Part shown: in pieces, positions 7,620 through 17,210 of the stretch
How the letters are laid out: the number at the start of each line of letters is the position of its first letter
Position numbering within the stretch: position 1 is the stretch's first letter
NCBI GenBank assembly: GCA_040756375.1
Contig: JBFLZC010000023.1
Location: 27,908-91,907 of the forward strand
Reading direction: 5' to 3'
From: VGSG01 sp040756375
GTDB taxonomy: Bacteria; Desulfobacterota; Desulfomonilia; Desulfomonilales; Desulfomonilaceae
Length of the DNA: 64,000 nucleotides
Notes under the pieces: generated by a model
Database searches by the model: none
The model's input: the letters and a program-made list of their open reading frames with translations, nothing else
What the model was told of the DNA's origin: nothing
Position numbers and translations under genes: made by a program

Positions 7620-8933
7620 TTAGTTTGCCGCCTGCCCGCGTTCCTCCTCCTTTTCAGGTTTGAGGGACGGTTGCCCTGTGGCTTCCAGAACGCTTGTCCA
7701 GAGCCTGCCTTTTAGGTCTACTTGCTTCCGACCCTGCACCACCAGGCGAATCGGAATCAAGACGTACTCGTCGTTCCAAGTCCCTATCACCACACTCGTC
7801 TTACCTGCAACTCCTGCGTGAACGGCCTTTTGTCCAAGAAAACTGCAGAATACTGCATCATCGGCGTTTGCCGGGACAGAGCGGATCATGTAGCTGGGAT
7901 CGATGTACTTGATATTCATTTCGATCCCTTTTTCCTTGAAATGGTCATCGATGCGGTCTTTCAGATACCATCCAATGTCCCCGAGCTTTACGTTGCCCGA
8001 TGGGTCTGTTCCCTCCTCAGAGCAATACCTCTGGCCTGCACCTTCAGCCACCACAATCACCGCGTGTTTTCGTTTCGCCAGGCGCTTTTCCAGCCAGGCA
8101 AGGAGGCCGTGGGGCCCGTCAATGTCAAAGTCCGATTCCGGGATCAAAACCAGATTGGCGTCTCGCTGAGCCAAGGAAGCCCACGCTGCGATGAATCCCG
8201 AGTGTCGTCCCATGAGCTTTACAAGCCCGACCCCGTTGGGCGAACCCAACGCTTCCACATGGGCTGACGCAATCGCTTTGGTAGCCATGCTGACCGCTGT
8301 GTTGAAACCAAAAGACCGGGAGAGGAAGTTGATATCGTTGTCTATGGTCTTTGGAATCCCCACCACTCCGATTTTGGCTCCACGGTTTTTCACTTCGTCC
8401 GCTATTTTCAGCCCAGCCCTGAATGAACCGTCTCCGCCAACGATGAAGAGAAGCCCTACGTTCATCCGCTCCAGCGCGTCCACTATGTCCGAGGTATCCT
8501 GGGGTCCGCGGGAAGTCGATAGAATCGTTCCTCCCAGCTCATGAATCTGCGCGACCGTGCCAGGGTTCAGCTCCATGACCGCGTGACCGTACCGCGGAAC
8601 AAACCCCTGAAGCCCATACATAATTCCCACCACGTTGCGCACCCCGTACGTGTGATACAGAGTGAGAACCACAGACCGAATCACGTTGTTCAGGCCGGGA
8701 CAGAGCCCTCCGCACGTGACCAGGGCACACTTGAGCTTGCTCGGGTCGAAATAGATTTTTCTCCTGGGACCCGCCTTCACAAAAGAGACCGGCTCCCGAC
8801 CCGCGCTCACCTCCCGACAGATCTCTTCCGCGGAGGCCTTGTATAGGACACGCTCCGATTCCTCCACAGAGTAAGCAGAATCCAGTGGAGAATCTATCTT
8901 TGGTTCACCAAGCGTCTCGATGGCTGTATCCAT
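7620..8933 (-). CDS. pfkA: 6-phosphofructokinase, plant/spirochaete-type long form
   Basis: Transfers phosphate to fructose 6-phosphate in glycolysis. Of 437 residues, about 80 form an N-terminal extension; then come CGGLCPGLN (phosphate loop), FIVGGDGSFRAG (about 160-171) and PKTIDNDINF (about 192-201) with the catalytic Asp. The pair G in GGDGS plus K in PKTIDND is typical of ATP-using group II enzymes; pyrophosphate users normally have GGDD. MGRHSGFIA binds the sugar phosphate. The gene is alone, its start (ATG 8933) preceded by an AT-rich stretch. Substrate choice between ATP and PPi is inferred, not proven. Confidence 0.88.
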   Translation of the reverse strand: MDTAIETLGEPKIDSPLDSAYSVEESERVLYKASAEEICREVSAGREPVSFVKAGPRRKIYFDPSKLKCALVTCGGLCPGLNNVIRSVVLTLYHTYGVRNVVGIMYGLQGFVPRYGHAVMELNPGTVAQIHELGGTILSTSRGPQDTSDIVDALERMNVGLLFIVGGDGSFRAGLKIADEVKNRGAKIGVVGIPKTIDNDINFLSRSFGFNTAVSMATKAIASAHVEALGSPNGVGLVKLMGRHSGFIAAWASLAQRDANLVLIPESDFDIDGPHGLLAWLEKRLAKRKHAVIVVAEGAGQRYCSEEGTDPSGNVKLGDIGWYLKDRIDDHFKEKGIEMNIKYIDPSYMIRSVPANADDAVFCSFLGQKAVHAGVAGKTSVVIGTWNDEYVLIPIRLVVQGRKQVDLKGRLWTSVLEATGQPSLKPEKEEERGQAAN

Positions 8934-9116
8934 CGTGGCACCACATTTCCGCGAGTCCGTCTGTTGTTTGGGAGTAGTTTACCATATACCAAAAAGCAAG
9001 AAAAAGCAATAAACAAAAGATATTAGCTCAACGCGAACTCCGGGACTGCTCTCAACAGGTTACCGACCATGCGAATCCGGACAAGACGCCGCCTCTCTCC
9101 AAGAAATCAACCGGTT

Positions 9117-10190
9117 CTAGACATTGAAGCGGAATAGGATGATGTCTCCGTCTTGGACCTCGTATTCACGTCCTTCCAGCCGGATCTTCCCGGCTTTGTG
9201 CGCTGCTGCGGTCGAACCCGCGTCCTTGAAATCCTGAAAAGAAACCACTTCGGCTCGGATAAATCCCCGCTGCATGTCGGTATGGACCGTTCCCGCAGCA
9301 TCCAAGGCTGTTCTGCCTCGACTGAGGGGCCACGCCCGAACCTCTTTTTCGCCTGCTGTGAAAAAGACGATCAGTTTCAGCAGCTCAAAGGATTTCTTGA
9401 TAATCCTGTTCTTTGCCCCTTCGCTCAATTCGAGATCACTAAGGAATTCCCGAGCATCATCGGGATCGAGCCGCGCGATCTCCGCTTCTGCATCCGCGTA
9501 TAGCCAATCCGCAGCCACGTGAGTCTGATCTGCCACACGCTGCGAGATTTCTTCTACCAGCGCATCGATCTCTTGTCGCGACTTGTTGTCTCCGGCATTT
9601 ACCAGAAAGAGCTCCGGCTTTGCGGAAAGGAACGCGAATCCCCGGAATTTCTCCCATTCTGCCACTTCAGGGGCCGTGCGGAGCGGTTTGCCTTCTTCCA
9701 GCACAGCTTTTGCCTTCTCCAGGAAAGGCAATTCGTCGGCCAGCTCTTTCTTGCCCCGCTTCATGTCGCTAGAGATTCGATCCAAGCGCTTTTCCACAAT
9801 GGACAGGTCTGAGAGGATCATCTCTTCTTCCAAGCGTTCGAGATCCTTCAGCGGCTCCGGAGAACCCAAACGGGGCGAATCGAAGAAGCGCACACAATGG
9901 ACGAGCGCGTCGAGTGGTCGCATATGGGACAGGACGGTATCGCCGAGTTCACGGCCCGGCTCCCCTTCGCCGGTCAGGCCTGCGATATCCAGGTATTCCA
10001 CATGAACCGCGGTGACCTTCTTGGCCTTGTGAAAGTGGTTCAAGAAGTCCAGTCGATCGTCCTCGACCGTCACCACCCCCACGTCCGGTTCCCGGTATCC
10101 TCGATGGTCTCCGGATGTCACGCCTCCGGTAAGGGCCCGAAAGACGGTGCTCTTGCCACTCCCTGGCAGCCCGATGATTCCCAGTTGCAC
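9117..10190 (-). CDS. YchF/Obg-like GTP/ATP-binding protein, divergent
   Basis: A 357-residue TRAFAC P-loop ATPase/GTPase. The P-loop is GLPGSGKST (residues 6-14) where most YchF proteins have GLPNVGKST. DIAGLTGEGEPGRELGD is the switch II region, and a coiled-coil insertion (about 120-180) is typical of YchF. The end is a TGS-type domain: IVFFTAGEKEVRAWPLSRG and AEVVSFQDFKDAGS match the YchF C-terminus. Canonical YchF is a ribosome-associated ATPase linked to oxidative stress. The changed P-loop suggests a paralogous subfamily; a canonical ychF may lie elsewhere. Confidence 0.85.
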   Translation of the reverse strand: MQLGIIGLPGSGKSTVFRALTGGVTSGDHRGYREPDVGVVTVEDDRLDFLNHFHKAKKVTAVHVEYLDIAGLTGEGEPGRELGDTVLSHMRPLDALVHCVRFFDSPRLGSPEPLKDLERLEEEMILSDLSIVEKRLDRISSDMKRGKKELADELPFLEKAKAVLEEGKPLRTAPEVAEWEKFRGFAFLSAKPELFLVNAGDNKSRQEIDALVEEISQRVADQTHVAADWLYADAEAEIARLDPDDAREFLSDLELSEGAKNRIIKKSFELLKLIVFFTAGEKEVRAWPLSRGRTALDAAGTVHTDMQRGFIRAEVVSFQDFKDAGSTAAAHKAGKIRLEGREYEVQDGDIILFRFNV

Positions 10191-10353
10191 GCGTGAGGTT
10201 CCTTTCTGTGTACCGTGTCAGACTTCTCCCTGCCGTCAGGAATGGTGACAGGAGATCCGCGACACGCCCCAGGTCAGCGCGCAGCGCGTACGCAAATCAG
10301 CGTGACACGAGGCCCCTTCCTCGAAAACAGGTCGTTTGCTGTCTATTTGCCTC

Positions 10354-11259
10354 TTATTGTGGCCTGACGAATCTGACATAGAGCAGGATTCCGTTCCCCT
10401 GCTCTTGGACCGGTTTGGGAGGATCGACTCCCGCGCCGGCTCCCGACTCGATGTCGCCGTGGTCAACGAGAGCGCGGGTCAGGCTCCCGTACGCGTCTGG
10501 CGGGATAATGATGCGCACCAAACCTTCTCGAGCGTTCGGCTGCAGATCTTCCCTCACGACCGTGCCGTGCAAGCCTGGGAGAATCCGCTTGAGCAATTCT
10601 TGCGCTTCTTCAGGTCGAGCACTCACGACGGTGAGATTGTCCGCTCCCAATCGATCGGCCACCGTGGGCATCAGATTCTGTGCGCTCTTTGCACCGCTGA
10701 ATCCGGATTCTGGTGTTGTCAGTGGGAGTCGGGGAAGGTTGGTGGAAGGATTGGAAAGGGAGGGGTAAGAGGCTGTGGCCAAGGCGCCGTCTCCGCTCAC
10801 GGCGGCGATCGTTGCACGACCGGTCGCCGGGGAGGTGGGCTTGGCCGCCTCCTTCGCGGTCGCGACCGGGGTCGAAATCAGTGTCCCCGCCTGGTGCGCG
10901 ATTTCCGCGGGCGGCTGCCTATAAAGCGAATAGCCGATGAGAACGATACAGAGAAGCGCTGCCACACCCGCGGGCAGCGGCATCCTAGGCGCGGTTACCG
11001 TGAGATATTTCAGAAAGTCCAGCCATGAACGAGAGGAAACGGCATCAAGCCGCCGATCCAATTGGACCATGAAATCTCGGGGAGGCGAGACCCTTTCCAG
11101 ACCGGCAAGTGCCTTCACCGCGGTGGAATACCACTGGAATTCCTCCCGACAGCACCTGCACTCATTCATATGGTCATAACAACGTGATCTGGTCTCCGAA
11201 TCTACATTACCCTCATGAAGCTCCAAAAACATACCGGAAATTTGATCGCATTCACTCAT
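10354..11259 (-). CDS. Anti-sigma factor with zinc-finger (ZAS-type) and one membrane helix
   Basis: The 301-residue protein begins with an anti-sigma domain carrying H30-x3-C34-x2-C37, the zinc-binding motif of ZAS anti-sigma factors. A single membrane helix lies at about 96-112, followed by a periplasmic Pro/Thr/Ser-rich linker and a compact domain ending in VRIIIPPDAYGSL. Its start codon overlaps the stop of the sigma factor gene (11256-11259), so the pair is translationally coupled and almost certainly forms a sigma/anti-sigma switch sensing an envelope signal. The signal is not visible from sequence. Confidence 0.88.
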   Translation of the reverse strand: MSECDQISGMFLELHEGNVDSETRSRCYDHMNECRCCREEFQWYSTAVKALAGLERVSPPRDFMVQLDRRLDAVSSRSWLDFLKYLTVTAPRMPLPAGVAALLCIVLIGYSLYRQPPAEIAHQAGTLISTPVATAKEAAKPTSPATGRATIAAVSGDGALATASYPSLSNPSTNLPRLPLTTPESGFSGAKSAQNLMPTVADRLGADNLTVVSARPEEAQELLKRILPGLHGTVVREDLQPNAREGLVRIIIPPDAYGSLTRALVDHGDIESGAGAGVDPPKPVQEQGNGILLYVRFVRPQ

Positions 11260-11975
11260 GACAGAACCTTCTTCAGTTTCTCTTTCACAACCATTCTCGC
11301 CCTATGCAGGCGAGATTTGGTAGTTCCCTCCGGGAGATCGAGCATCCGCGCAATCTCTTCGTAAGAAAAACCTTCGATGTCTCTTAGAATGACAATCTCC
11401 TTGTGATCAGGTTCCAGGTCATCGATGGCTTCTTGGACGATTCTTTGTATCTCCTTGCCTGCAAGCAGGTCTTCCGGGTTCGAGCTTGTGTCGGGAAGCT
11501 CCCTTGGCAGCCCTTCCCGATCCTCGTCCCCGTCAATGGGACCCTTATTGGCGAAGTACCCTCTCCGCTTGAGGTACTTAAACCGGTTCTTTCCTCTGTT
11601 CGTCGCGATCTGAAAGAGCCAGGTGGAGAATTTCGACTCTCCTCGAAACCTCTTCAGATTCTGATACGCCGCGGTGAAAATATCCTGAGCCAGATCGTTG
11701 GCCTCTTCCTGGTCCCCAACGAACCGGTAGGCCAAGTTATAGATTCTTCTGTAGTATTTTTCAACAAGGATGTTGAAGGCATCTCTGTTGCCCTGCACAC
11801 AGTCCTTGACCACCTCACTGTCCTCGTCCTCTTCCGGTCTATAGGTTGAGGCGAGCACCAGCAGGTTTACCAAAATTAGACACAGACCGCCAAGAATTGT
11901 TTCAGGGAAGGCGAGCACTGGACACAATTCTGCTCCGTAGGTGATCCGTAAGAAAATAGATAAAGAGGCGGGCAC
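11256..11975 (-). CDS. ECF-family RNA polymerase sigma factor (RpoE-like)
   Basis: Region 2 (VEKYYRRIYNLAYRFVGD..EEANDLAQDIFTAAY) and region 4 (DLEPDHKEIVILRDIEGFSY..EGTTKSRLHRAR) are intact and standard for ECF sigma factors. Region 1.1 is absent as expected. The frame to GTG 11975 adds about 40 hydrophobic residues not found in the family and has no ribosome binding site; the true start is probably internal, for example GTG 11858 or nearby, giving a protein of about 200 residues. It is coupled by a 4-base overlap to the anti-sigma gene. Confidence 0.85.
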   Translation of the reverse strand: MPASLSIFLRITYGAELCPVLAFPETILGGLCLILVNLLVLASTYRPEEDEDSEVVKDCVQGNRDAFNILVEKYYRRIYNLAYRFVGDQEEANDLAQDIFTAAYQNLKRFRGESKFSTWLFQIATNRGKNRFKYLKRRGYFANKGPIDGDEDREGLPRELPDTSSNPEDLLAGKEIQRIVQEAIDDLEPDHKEIVILRDIEGFSYEEIARMLDLPEGTTKSRLHRARMVVKEKLKKVLS

Positions 11976-12142
11976 AAGTCAAGGGATAAGCGAGAGGTGC
12001 GGTTGAGTGCTGTAAGGCGAAAGTGCTCTGAGCGCAGTAGGAGCCTTGCTTATTACCAACTAGAGGATCGGGCAGCGAAACCGACGCGCTCCTCGACAAA
12101 AGAAAAGAATCGTGCTTTTCCCGCCCTGATAAGCCAAACCGC

Positions 12143-12171
12143 TTGACAAATACTCATTTATTGTTTAGTTT
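12143..12171 (+). promoter_or_regulatory. Probable sigma-70 promoter upstream of the carboxypeptidase gene
   Basis: TTGACA at 12143-12148, a 17-base spacer and TAGTTT at 12166-12171 sit in an AT-rich patch within the 326-base gap between the sigma factor and the carboxypeptidase. The predicted leader would be about 125 bases. Confidence 0.5.
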
Positions 12172-12301
12172 TGATATGTTAGGAAATTCTCCGGTCAAGG
12201 GTGCCTACTGACCTAATAAATTCTGTAGATTATTCTGCTTTCATGAAGTAAGAGCTTCGCCGCGACCGACAACTTGCGCGGCGCGCTCCGGAGTCAATCC
12301 A

Positions 12302-13525
12302 TTGCTTTCCAAGATCTTGCTTACCATTCTCGCCACCTCGCTCGTGCTCGTGGGCAGCGCTTTCGCCTTCCAACCGGTTCAGTCCCAGAGCTCAGTGAGC
12401 GATATGATCGGCAATATCGGCAAGAGGGGCGGCGTTCTCCTCGCGCCGAACGCGCGACCGGCAACCAGTGACGCTCAGACTCGCCCTCGCGTGATACAGA
12501 CCGTGGCGCCCCCCCCGACGCGCGCTGCTCGGCCCGCTTTGCTCCCCTGGATAGACCAACCAAAGAGTCTGGCCGTAGGTCCAAGGAGGATCTCTGAAAA
12601 GCCCGAGACTGGAAGGGTCGCCTCGCTTTCGCACGCTCCTTCTCCAGTGCAGTCCAATGGAGGGCCCCGTGCTGTGCCGGGTGGGATCGACAAGCTCCTG
12701 GGCGCGCCTCTGCCGATCGCCGAGGTGAGGGGCAAGGGTCACGAGGAGCCGTCGATTCAGGCCAAGGCGCTCCTGTGCATGGACTGTTCGTCCAACAGGG
12801 TGCTCCTGGCCAGGAATGACAAGGAACCGCTCCCCATCGCCAGCATTACCAAGCTTATGAGCGCCATGACGGTTCTTGACGCGATGAGCCTTGATGAGGT
12901 GGTGGAGACCCCAAAAGACATCACGGAAGTGGAGCCCAAGAAGGTGGGCATTCAGCCGGGCGACCGCTTCACAGTAAGAGATCTGCTCCACGGGATGCTG
13001 ATCGTTTCCGGAAATGATTGCGCGGAGGTTCTGGCGCGCGCGTACCCTCACGGGGGTCGGAACGGCTTCATTCAAGCCATGAACAAGAAAGCGGCGACGT
13101 TGGGCGCGAGACAGAGCGCGTTCTTTACACCAAGTGGGCTGGACATGCGCGTAACTCTGGGCAGAAAAGACGGCAAGATCCTGGAGAGTAAGCACCTGAA
13201 TGCCGCTTCGGCCGAAGAAGTGGCTCTTATCGCGAAACACGCATTCGAGTATTCCGCAATCCGCCAGATTGTGGGCACAAAGACCTACGCGATGAAGTCC
13301 GTGAATCAAAAGCCCAGGACTTATCGGCTCAAATCCAACGACCGACTCCTCTTTGAGCCTGTTCCGCTGGCAGGCGCCAAGACCGGATTCACCAACAAGG
13401 CTGGGAAATGCATTGTGGCCCTGTTCAATGACAAGGCCAAAGACTACCTGGTCGTCGTCCTCAATTCCCCACAACACTTCAAAGCAGCAGAAAAGCTCTA
13501 CCGCTGGGCCACTAGCGCCTTCTAG
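12302..13525 (+). CDS. dacA: D-alanyl-D-alanine carboxypeptidase (PBP5/6 family)
   Basis: A periplasmic serine peptidase that trims the terminal D-Ala from peptidoglycan stem peptides. All three active-site motifs are present: S-x-x-K as SITK (about residue 180), S-G-N (about 236) and K-T-G (about 359). The N-terminus is a signal peptide (MLSKILLTILATSLVLVGSAFA), followed by an unusually long, Pro/Arg-rich linker of about 120 residues before the catalytic domain. The usual C-terminal domain and amphipathic anchor are missing. The start is TTG, chosen because GGAG lies 8 bases upstream and the signal peptide begins there. Confidence 0.88.
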   Translation: MLSKILLTILATSLVLVGSAFAFQPVQSQSSVSDMIGNIGKRGGVLLAPNARPATSDAQTRPRVIQTVAPPPTRAARPALLPWIDQPKSLAVGPRRISEKPETGRVASLSHAPSPVQSNGGPRAVPGGIDKLLGAPLPIAEVRGKGHEEPSIQAKALLCMDCSSNRVLLARNDKEPLPIASITKLMSAMTVLDAMSLDEVVETPKDITEVEPKKVGIQPGDRFTVRDLLHGMLIVSGNDCAEVLARAYPHGGRNGFIQAMNKKAATLGARQSAFFTPSGLDMRVTLGRKDGKILESKHLNAASAEEVALIAKHAFEYSAIRQIVGTKTYAMKSVNQKPRTYRLKSNDRLLFEPVPLAGAKTGFTNKAGKCIVALFNDKAKDYLVVVLNSPQHFKAAEKLYRWATSAF

Positions 13526-14117
13526 CCGGAGCTTCTTTTTGCCCGGAGCTCCCCTTCAGTTCCACAGAAGCCAACAATCAGCCGGCTCTAAACAATCCGC
13601 TTGACATGCATATCCCCCCTTCTTAACATGGTGCTAGGCATCTAAAGATGGCAGGGGTTGCATCTTCTTCTCTCGATTCTGACGTGGTCCACTCATAGGA
13701 ATTCCATTCAGCGGCTGTGCACACGGCCTGCTAAGGCAATGGTGCCAAGGGACATTCCCGTGAATTCGGCCCTAATTCCTTCCCGCGACCGATCTGCGTT
13801 CCCGCTACTATTTCGCGTTTCGTCGGATTCGCGCTCACACTATCATTTCACGAGTATCGCGGGTTCTGAGCAGGGGATCAGTGCTTAGGTTTGTGCTTGA
13901 CCTGTGTCGTTCGGCTTCCGAAACGCACGGGAGTCGTTTGCTTTTTCGTGAGGCTCTGACACGGGGCACCGCAATAGGCTCATTTCATGCTCTAGCGTGT
14001 TGAAATCAATGTTGCCGAGGTTCACCCTTCCTTCCTCGCCGTGATAGAGGAAGCGGTGGCTTTGTACGCCGAGCTGCGTAGCCAGACAGCGTAGCTCCAA
14101 CTACTAGGGGGAAAAGA
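13526..14117. other. 592-base intergenic region with a promoter but no clear gene
   Basis: GGAGCTtctttttgcccggAGCTCC at the left end could be a terminator stem for the carboxypeptidase. A strong promoter follows at 13601-13629. No open frame here resembles a protein; a 71-residue minus-strand frame at 13885-14100 has no recognisable features. The region may hold a leader or a small RNA. Confidence 0.4.
13601..13629 (+). promoter_or_regulatory. Strong sigma-70-like promoter with no gene close behind
   Basis: A perfect TTGACA (13601-13606), exactly 17 bases of spacer and TAACAT (13624-13629). Transcription would begin near 13636, about 480 bases before the CHAT gene, so it either makes a long leader or a separate small RNA. 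Confidence 0.55.
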
Positions 14118-17100
14118 ATGTCGCTCACATGGAATAAGAAGAGGCCCGGAGTCGGCTCGAGAAAACCTACAAAGTTCCTGTGGACGATACTATTGCTGTC
14201 CGCGTTTAGCCTTGCGGTACCTGATATGCTGCTCGCTCACGGGCCGAAAGGTGGCGCTCCAGCCCGCGGACCGAGAGGCGGCGGTGGAGGTGGAGGTGGG
14301 TTCGGTATCGGTATTGGGATCATGATCGGACCACGAATGCCCGTGGAGGACAAAGGCCCTGACTTCGACAAAATAGAAAGAGATCTGATGGAAAAGGCGG
14401 GCGAGGATTCTGACACACCGAAGAAAGTGAAGAGTGCTTCGACACAAGCGCCGCCTCCCGTCGCCACCAGAAAGCTCACCCAACCGCGTATTCCCTACCT
14501 TTTGGAGCTCGCAATCGACATCGACAGGACCGTTTTGGAAATGGCTCGCAATGAACCGGCCAGGGCGGTGCAGTTCTATAGGAACGCGGTGGCACAGGCG
14601 AAGAAGCGGGGGGATTTGCAGGCAGAGAGATATGCCGCACAGAATCTTGGGCATGTGCTCTACCTAACGGGCCGCTTTGAAAGAGCCCGACAGAGCTACG
14701 AGCAAGCGTTATCCATCAGCCGCCATCTCACAGACACTTTGGAACAAGGGATTGCGCTGAGAAATATCGCCGCGGCCCTGACTGCTGCGGGAGAATACGA
14801 TCAAGGGGAAGCCCACAACGGGGAGGCTCTCACGATATTCATGCGGGCAAGCAACTCCAGAGGAGCCCGCATGGTGCTAAATAATCAAGGTGTACTGCAA
14901 AAGAACCGCGGGCGATATGACGCTGCCATGGAAACGTTCGAACGATCCCTGGCGCTCGACAAAGAGCAAGATCGGCTCCGGGCTCTAACCCTCGCTAACA
15001 TGGCCAAACTGAACGAGAGCTGGGGAGACTTCAGAAAAGCAATTGACGGCTTCAGCCAAGTTCTCGAATTGGCAAGGAGCGCAGGAGATCCCAGGGAGGA
15101 AGGCGACACACTTCTGAATATCGCTCGAACCGAAGCGGAGTGGGGCAGGTACGACCAGGCACTTGAGTCAGGTCAGAAGGCCCTGGAAGTATTGTCAAGG
15201 AGCGGTCTGGCCACTGACCGAGCGAAGAAAACAATCGGAGACGTCTATCTCGATATGGGTAAGCTCGCAGAAGCCGAACCGTACGTGAAGGAATCGGAAT
15301 ATGACTCCTCTCTGGGACGCTTCTATCTTCTGAAATCCCAGTTGGATCAGGCCAAGCGGCATTACGAGATGCTCTTAGGCGCGAGCCATAAAGAAGCCAA
15401 CCTGGATGAGCAGTTTACAGCTCACACGGGGCTCGGGAAAGTATTTGAGGCAACGAAGGACTATCGCCAAGCTCAGAAGCATTACTCGAAAGCTGTCGAT
15501 ATTACGGAAGAGATACGATCGTCGCTGCTCCTTTCTGAACGGAAGAACTTCTTCAGCCGCAAAGTTAACGGCTTTGCCCGTTATGAGCCGGCGAAGGGGC
15601 TCATTCGAGTAACTCTGAAACAGAATAAGCCTCAAGAGAGCATTTTCCCCAGCGAAAGCGTCAGGGCGCGAGAGTTTGCGGACCTCCTCTCACAGCGGGC
15701 CGAAGGAGTCTATTTCAACGTACCACCGGAGACCCTGCAGAAGGAAGCGGAGATAAACAACAAGCTTGCTTCAATCAAAACAGCCGCGCCCATTGTCTCC
15801 AAGTCCGTAGACCCCGAACGCTTCTCTGAGATTTCCAAGCAACTCAGCGGCCTCGAAACAGCAAAGAAATCCTTTGTGCAAGCGCTTTGGAAAGACCATG
15901 AGGATTACGCGTCCGTAAAATACCCGAAGCCCGTGCAGCTCAAGGACGCCTCGCTTGGCGTTGACGAATATGCCATCGTCTTTGACGTGCTGGGCGAAGG
16001 CTTGGCAGTCAAGCTTCTCAAAGGGAAGAAGATCCTGGATGCGGCATTCATCGAATGGCAAGCGCCTCTACTGGAAGCGGACATAGCTAAATTTCGTAAC
16101 AGTTTCGAGGAGGTAGATTTCCGTGCCTTCGACCCTAATCTTGCGTTGTCGCTTTATCAGAAGCTCTTGGACAAGGCGCTTCGACAGGTTCCTGCGGGAA
16201 GCCAGGTCTGCATTATACCGGACGGTGTGCTGGCCCTATTACCTTTTGAGGCTCTGGTCACAGGAGGTTCGGTCGCGTGGAATCAACGTGAATGGGGCGA
16301 CGAACCTCAGGGTCTGACCTATGTGGGCGACGTTTATACCCTGACCTATTATCAGTCTTTGACCGCGATGGCGCTGGTAAGGAACCTCAAGAAAAAACAG
16401 CTGCCAGGCGAACGAGTTTTGGTGGTGGCTGATCCTGTCTTTGAGATGCAGGACGCACGGGCTCAGACCGATCACACCCGGATTGAGATGGCCGCGACAG
16501 GAAAGAAAGCGCGGACCTTCACCCTCATGGCCGCGATCGAAGAAGAGAGCGGCGGTCATTTCAAACTGAACAGACTTAACCGCACGGCCGACTTAGCGAA
16601 GGGCCTAGAGTCCTTGTACGGGCAATCTTGCGACACTTACACTGGTTTTGAGGCCAACAAAGCAGTTTTCCTATCGAAGATCGCCCCATTTCTGGATCGT
16701 TACAAGTCCGTGGTTTTTGCGACCCACGGATTCGCGGCCAATCAGATCCCGGGCATCATGGAGCCGGTCCTGTGTCTCACCATGGTCCCTCCCGGCACGG
16801 ATGGATACCTGACGATCAGCGAAGTCGCGGGTCTCAAGATGAACGTTGACGTAGCGGCTCTCACTGCATGTCAGACAGGAACCGGCGTAAGACTGGCCGG
16901 AGAGGGAGTGATGAGTATGGGACGAGCCTTCCAGTGCGCTGGGGCTAGATCTGTACTGATGAGCCTTTGGTCTGTAGCGGAGAGCACGTCGGTTCTTATG
17001 ACAGAGGAGTTTTTCAAACAGCTGAGGAACGGCAAAGGTAAGAGAGAGGCGTGGACCAGCGCCCGAGTTGAAGCGCGCAGACAAGGATTCGATCATCCGT

Positions 17101-17141
17101 TTTTCTGGGGAGCTTTCATTTTGGTTGGCGAAGCCGACTAG
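14118..17141 (+). CDS. Exported TPR-repeat CHAT (caspase-like) protein
   Basis: A 1007-residue protein. An N-terminal hydrophobic segment (about residues 23-40) followed by an A-H-G site suggests export. Next is a Gly-rich stretch (about 55-75), then tetratricopeptide repeats from about 135 to 460 (for example YAAQNLGHVLYLTGRFERA). The C-terminal third is a CHAT domain: the catalytic His is in FATHGF (about 870) and the Cys in LTACQTGTG (about 917), followed by GAGxxSVLMSLWSV-type strand. CHAT domains are caspase-like cysteine peptidases; TPR-CHAT proteins serve in signalling, and as Csx29 in CRISPR systems. No CRISPR or gasdermin-like partner gene is adjacent. The start is supported by AGGGGGAAAAGA upstream. 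Confidence 0.85.
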   Translation: MSLTWNKKRPGVGSRKPTKFLWTILLLSAFSLAVPDMLLAHGPKGGAPARGPRGGGGGGGGFGIGIGIMIGPRMPVEDKGPDFDKIERDLMEKAGEDSDTPKKVKSASTQAPPPVATRKLTQPRIPYLLELAIDIDRTVLEMARNEPARAVQFYRNAVAQAKKRGDLQAERYAAQNLGHVLYLTGRFERARQSYEQALSISRHLTDTLEQGIALRNIAAALTAAGEYDQGEAHNGEALTIFMRASNSRGARMVLNNQGVLQKNRGRYDAAMETFERSLALDKEQDRLRALTLANMAKLNESWGDFRKAIDGFSQVLELARSAGDPREEGDTLLNIARTEAEWGRYDQALESGQKALEVLSRSGLATDRAKKTIGDVYLDMGKLAEAEPYVKESEYDSSLGRFYLLKSQLDQAKRHYEMLLGASHKEANLDEQFTAHTGLGKVFEATKDYRQAQKHYSKAVDITEEIRSSLLLSERKNFFSRKVNGFARYEPAKGLIRVTLKQNKPQESIFPSESVRAREFADLLSQRAEGVYFNVPPETLQKEAEINNKLASIKTAAPIVSKSVDPERFSEISKQLSGLETAKKSFVQALWKDHEDYASVKYPKPVQLKDASLGVDEYAIVFDVLGEGLAVKLLKGKKILDAAFIEWQAPLLEADIAKFRNSFEEVDFRAFDPNLALSLYQKLLDKALRQVPAGSQVCIIPDGVLALLPFEALVTGGSVAWNQREWGDEPQGLTYVGDVYTLTYYQSLTAMALVRNLKKKQLPGERVLVVADPVFEMQDARAQTDHTRIEMAATGKKARTFTLMAAIEEESGGHFKLNRLNRTADLAKGLESLYGQSCDTYTGFEANKAVFLSKIAPFLDRYKSVVFATHGFAANQIPGIMEPVLCLTMVPPGTDGYLTISEVAGLKMNVDVAALTACQTGTGVRLAGEGVMSMGRAFQCAGARSVLMSLWSVAESTSVLMTEEFFKQLRNGKGKREAWTSARVEARRQGFDHPFFWGAFILVGEAD

Positions 17142-17210
17142 AGGGTCTGATGGCCTGGACTAGCATTTCTTCGGGGGGAGATCACGATGGCTCCGCTCTA
17201 TATATATACC

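Noticed and set aside
12392..13477. 361-residue minus-strand frame across the carboxypeptidase gene
   Set aside because: It is the antisense shadow of dacA, whose frame has all three active-site motifs. The antisense protein has no recognisable domain.
13885..14100. 71-residue minus-strand frame
   Set aside because: No ribosome binding site, no known domain and unremarkable composition; kept as intergenic.
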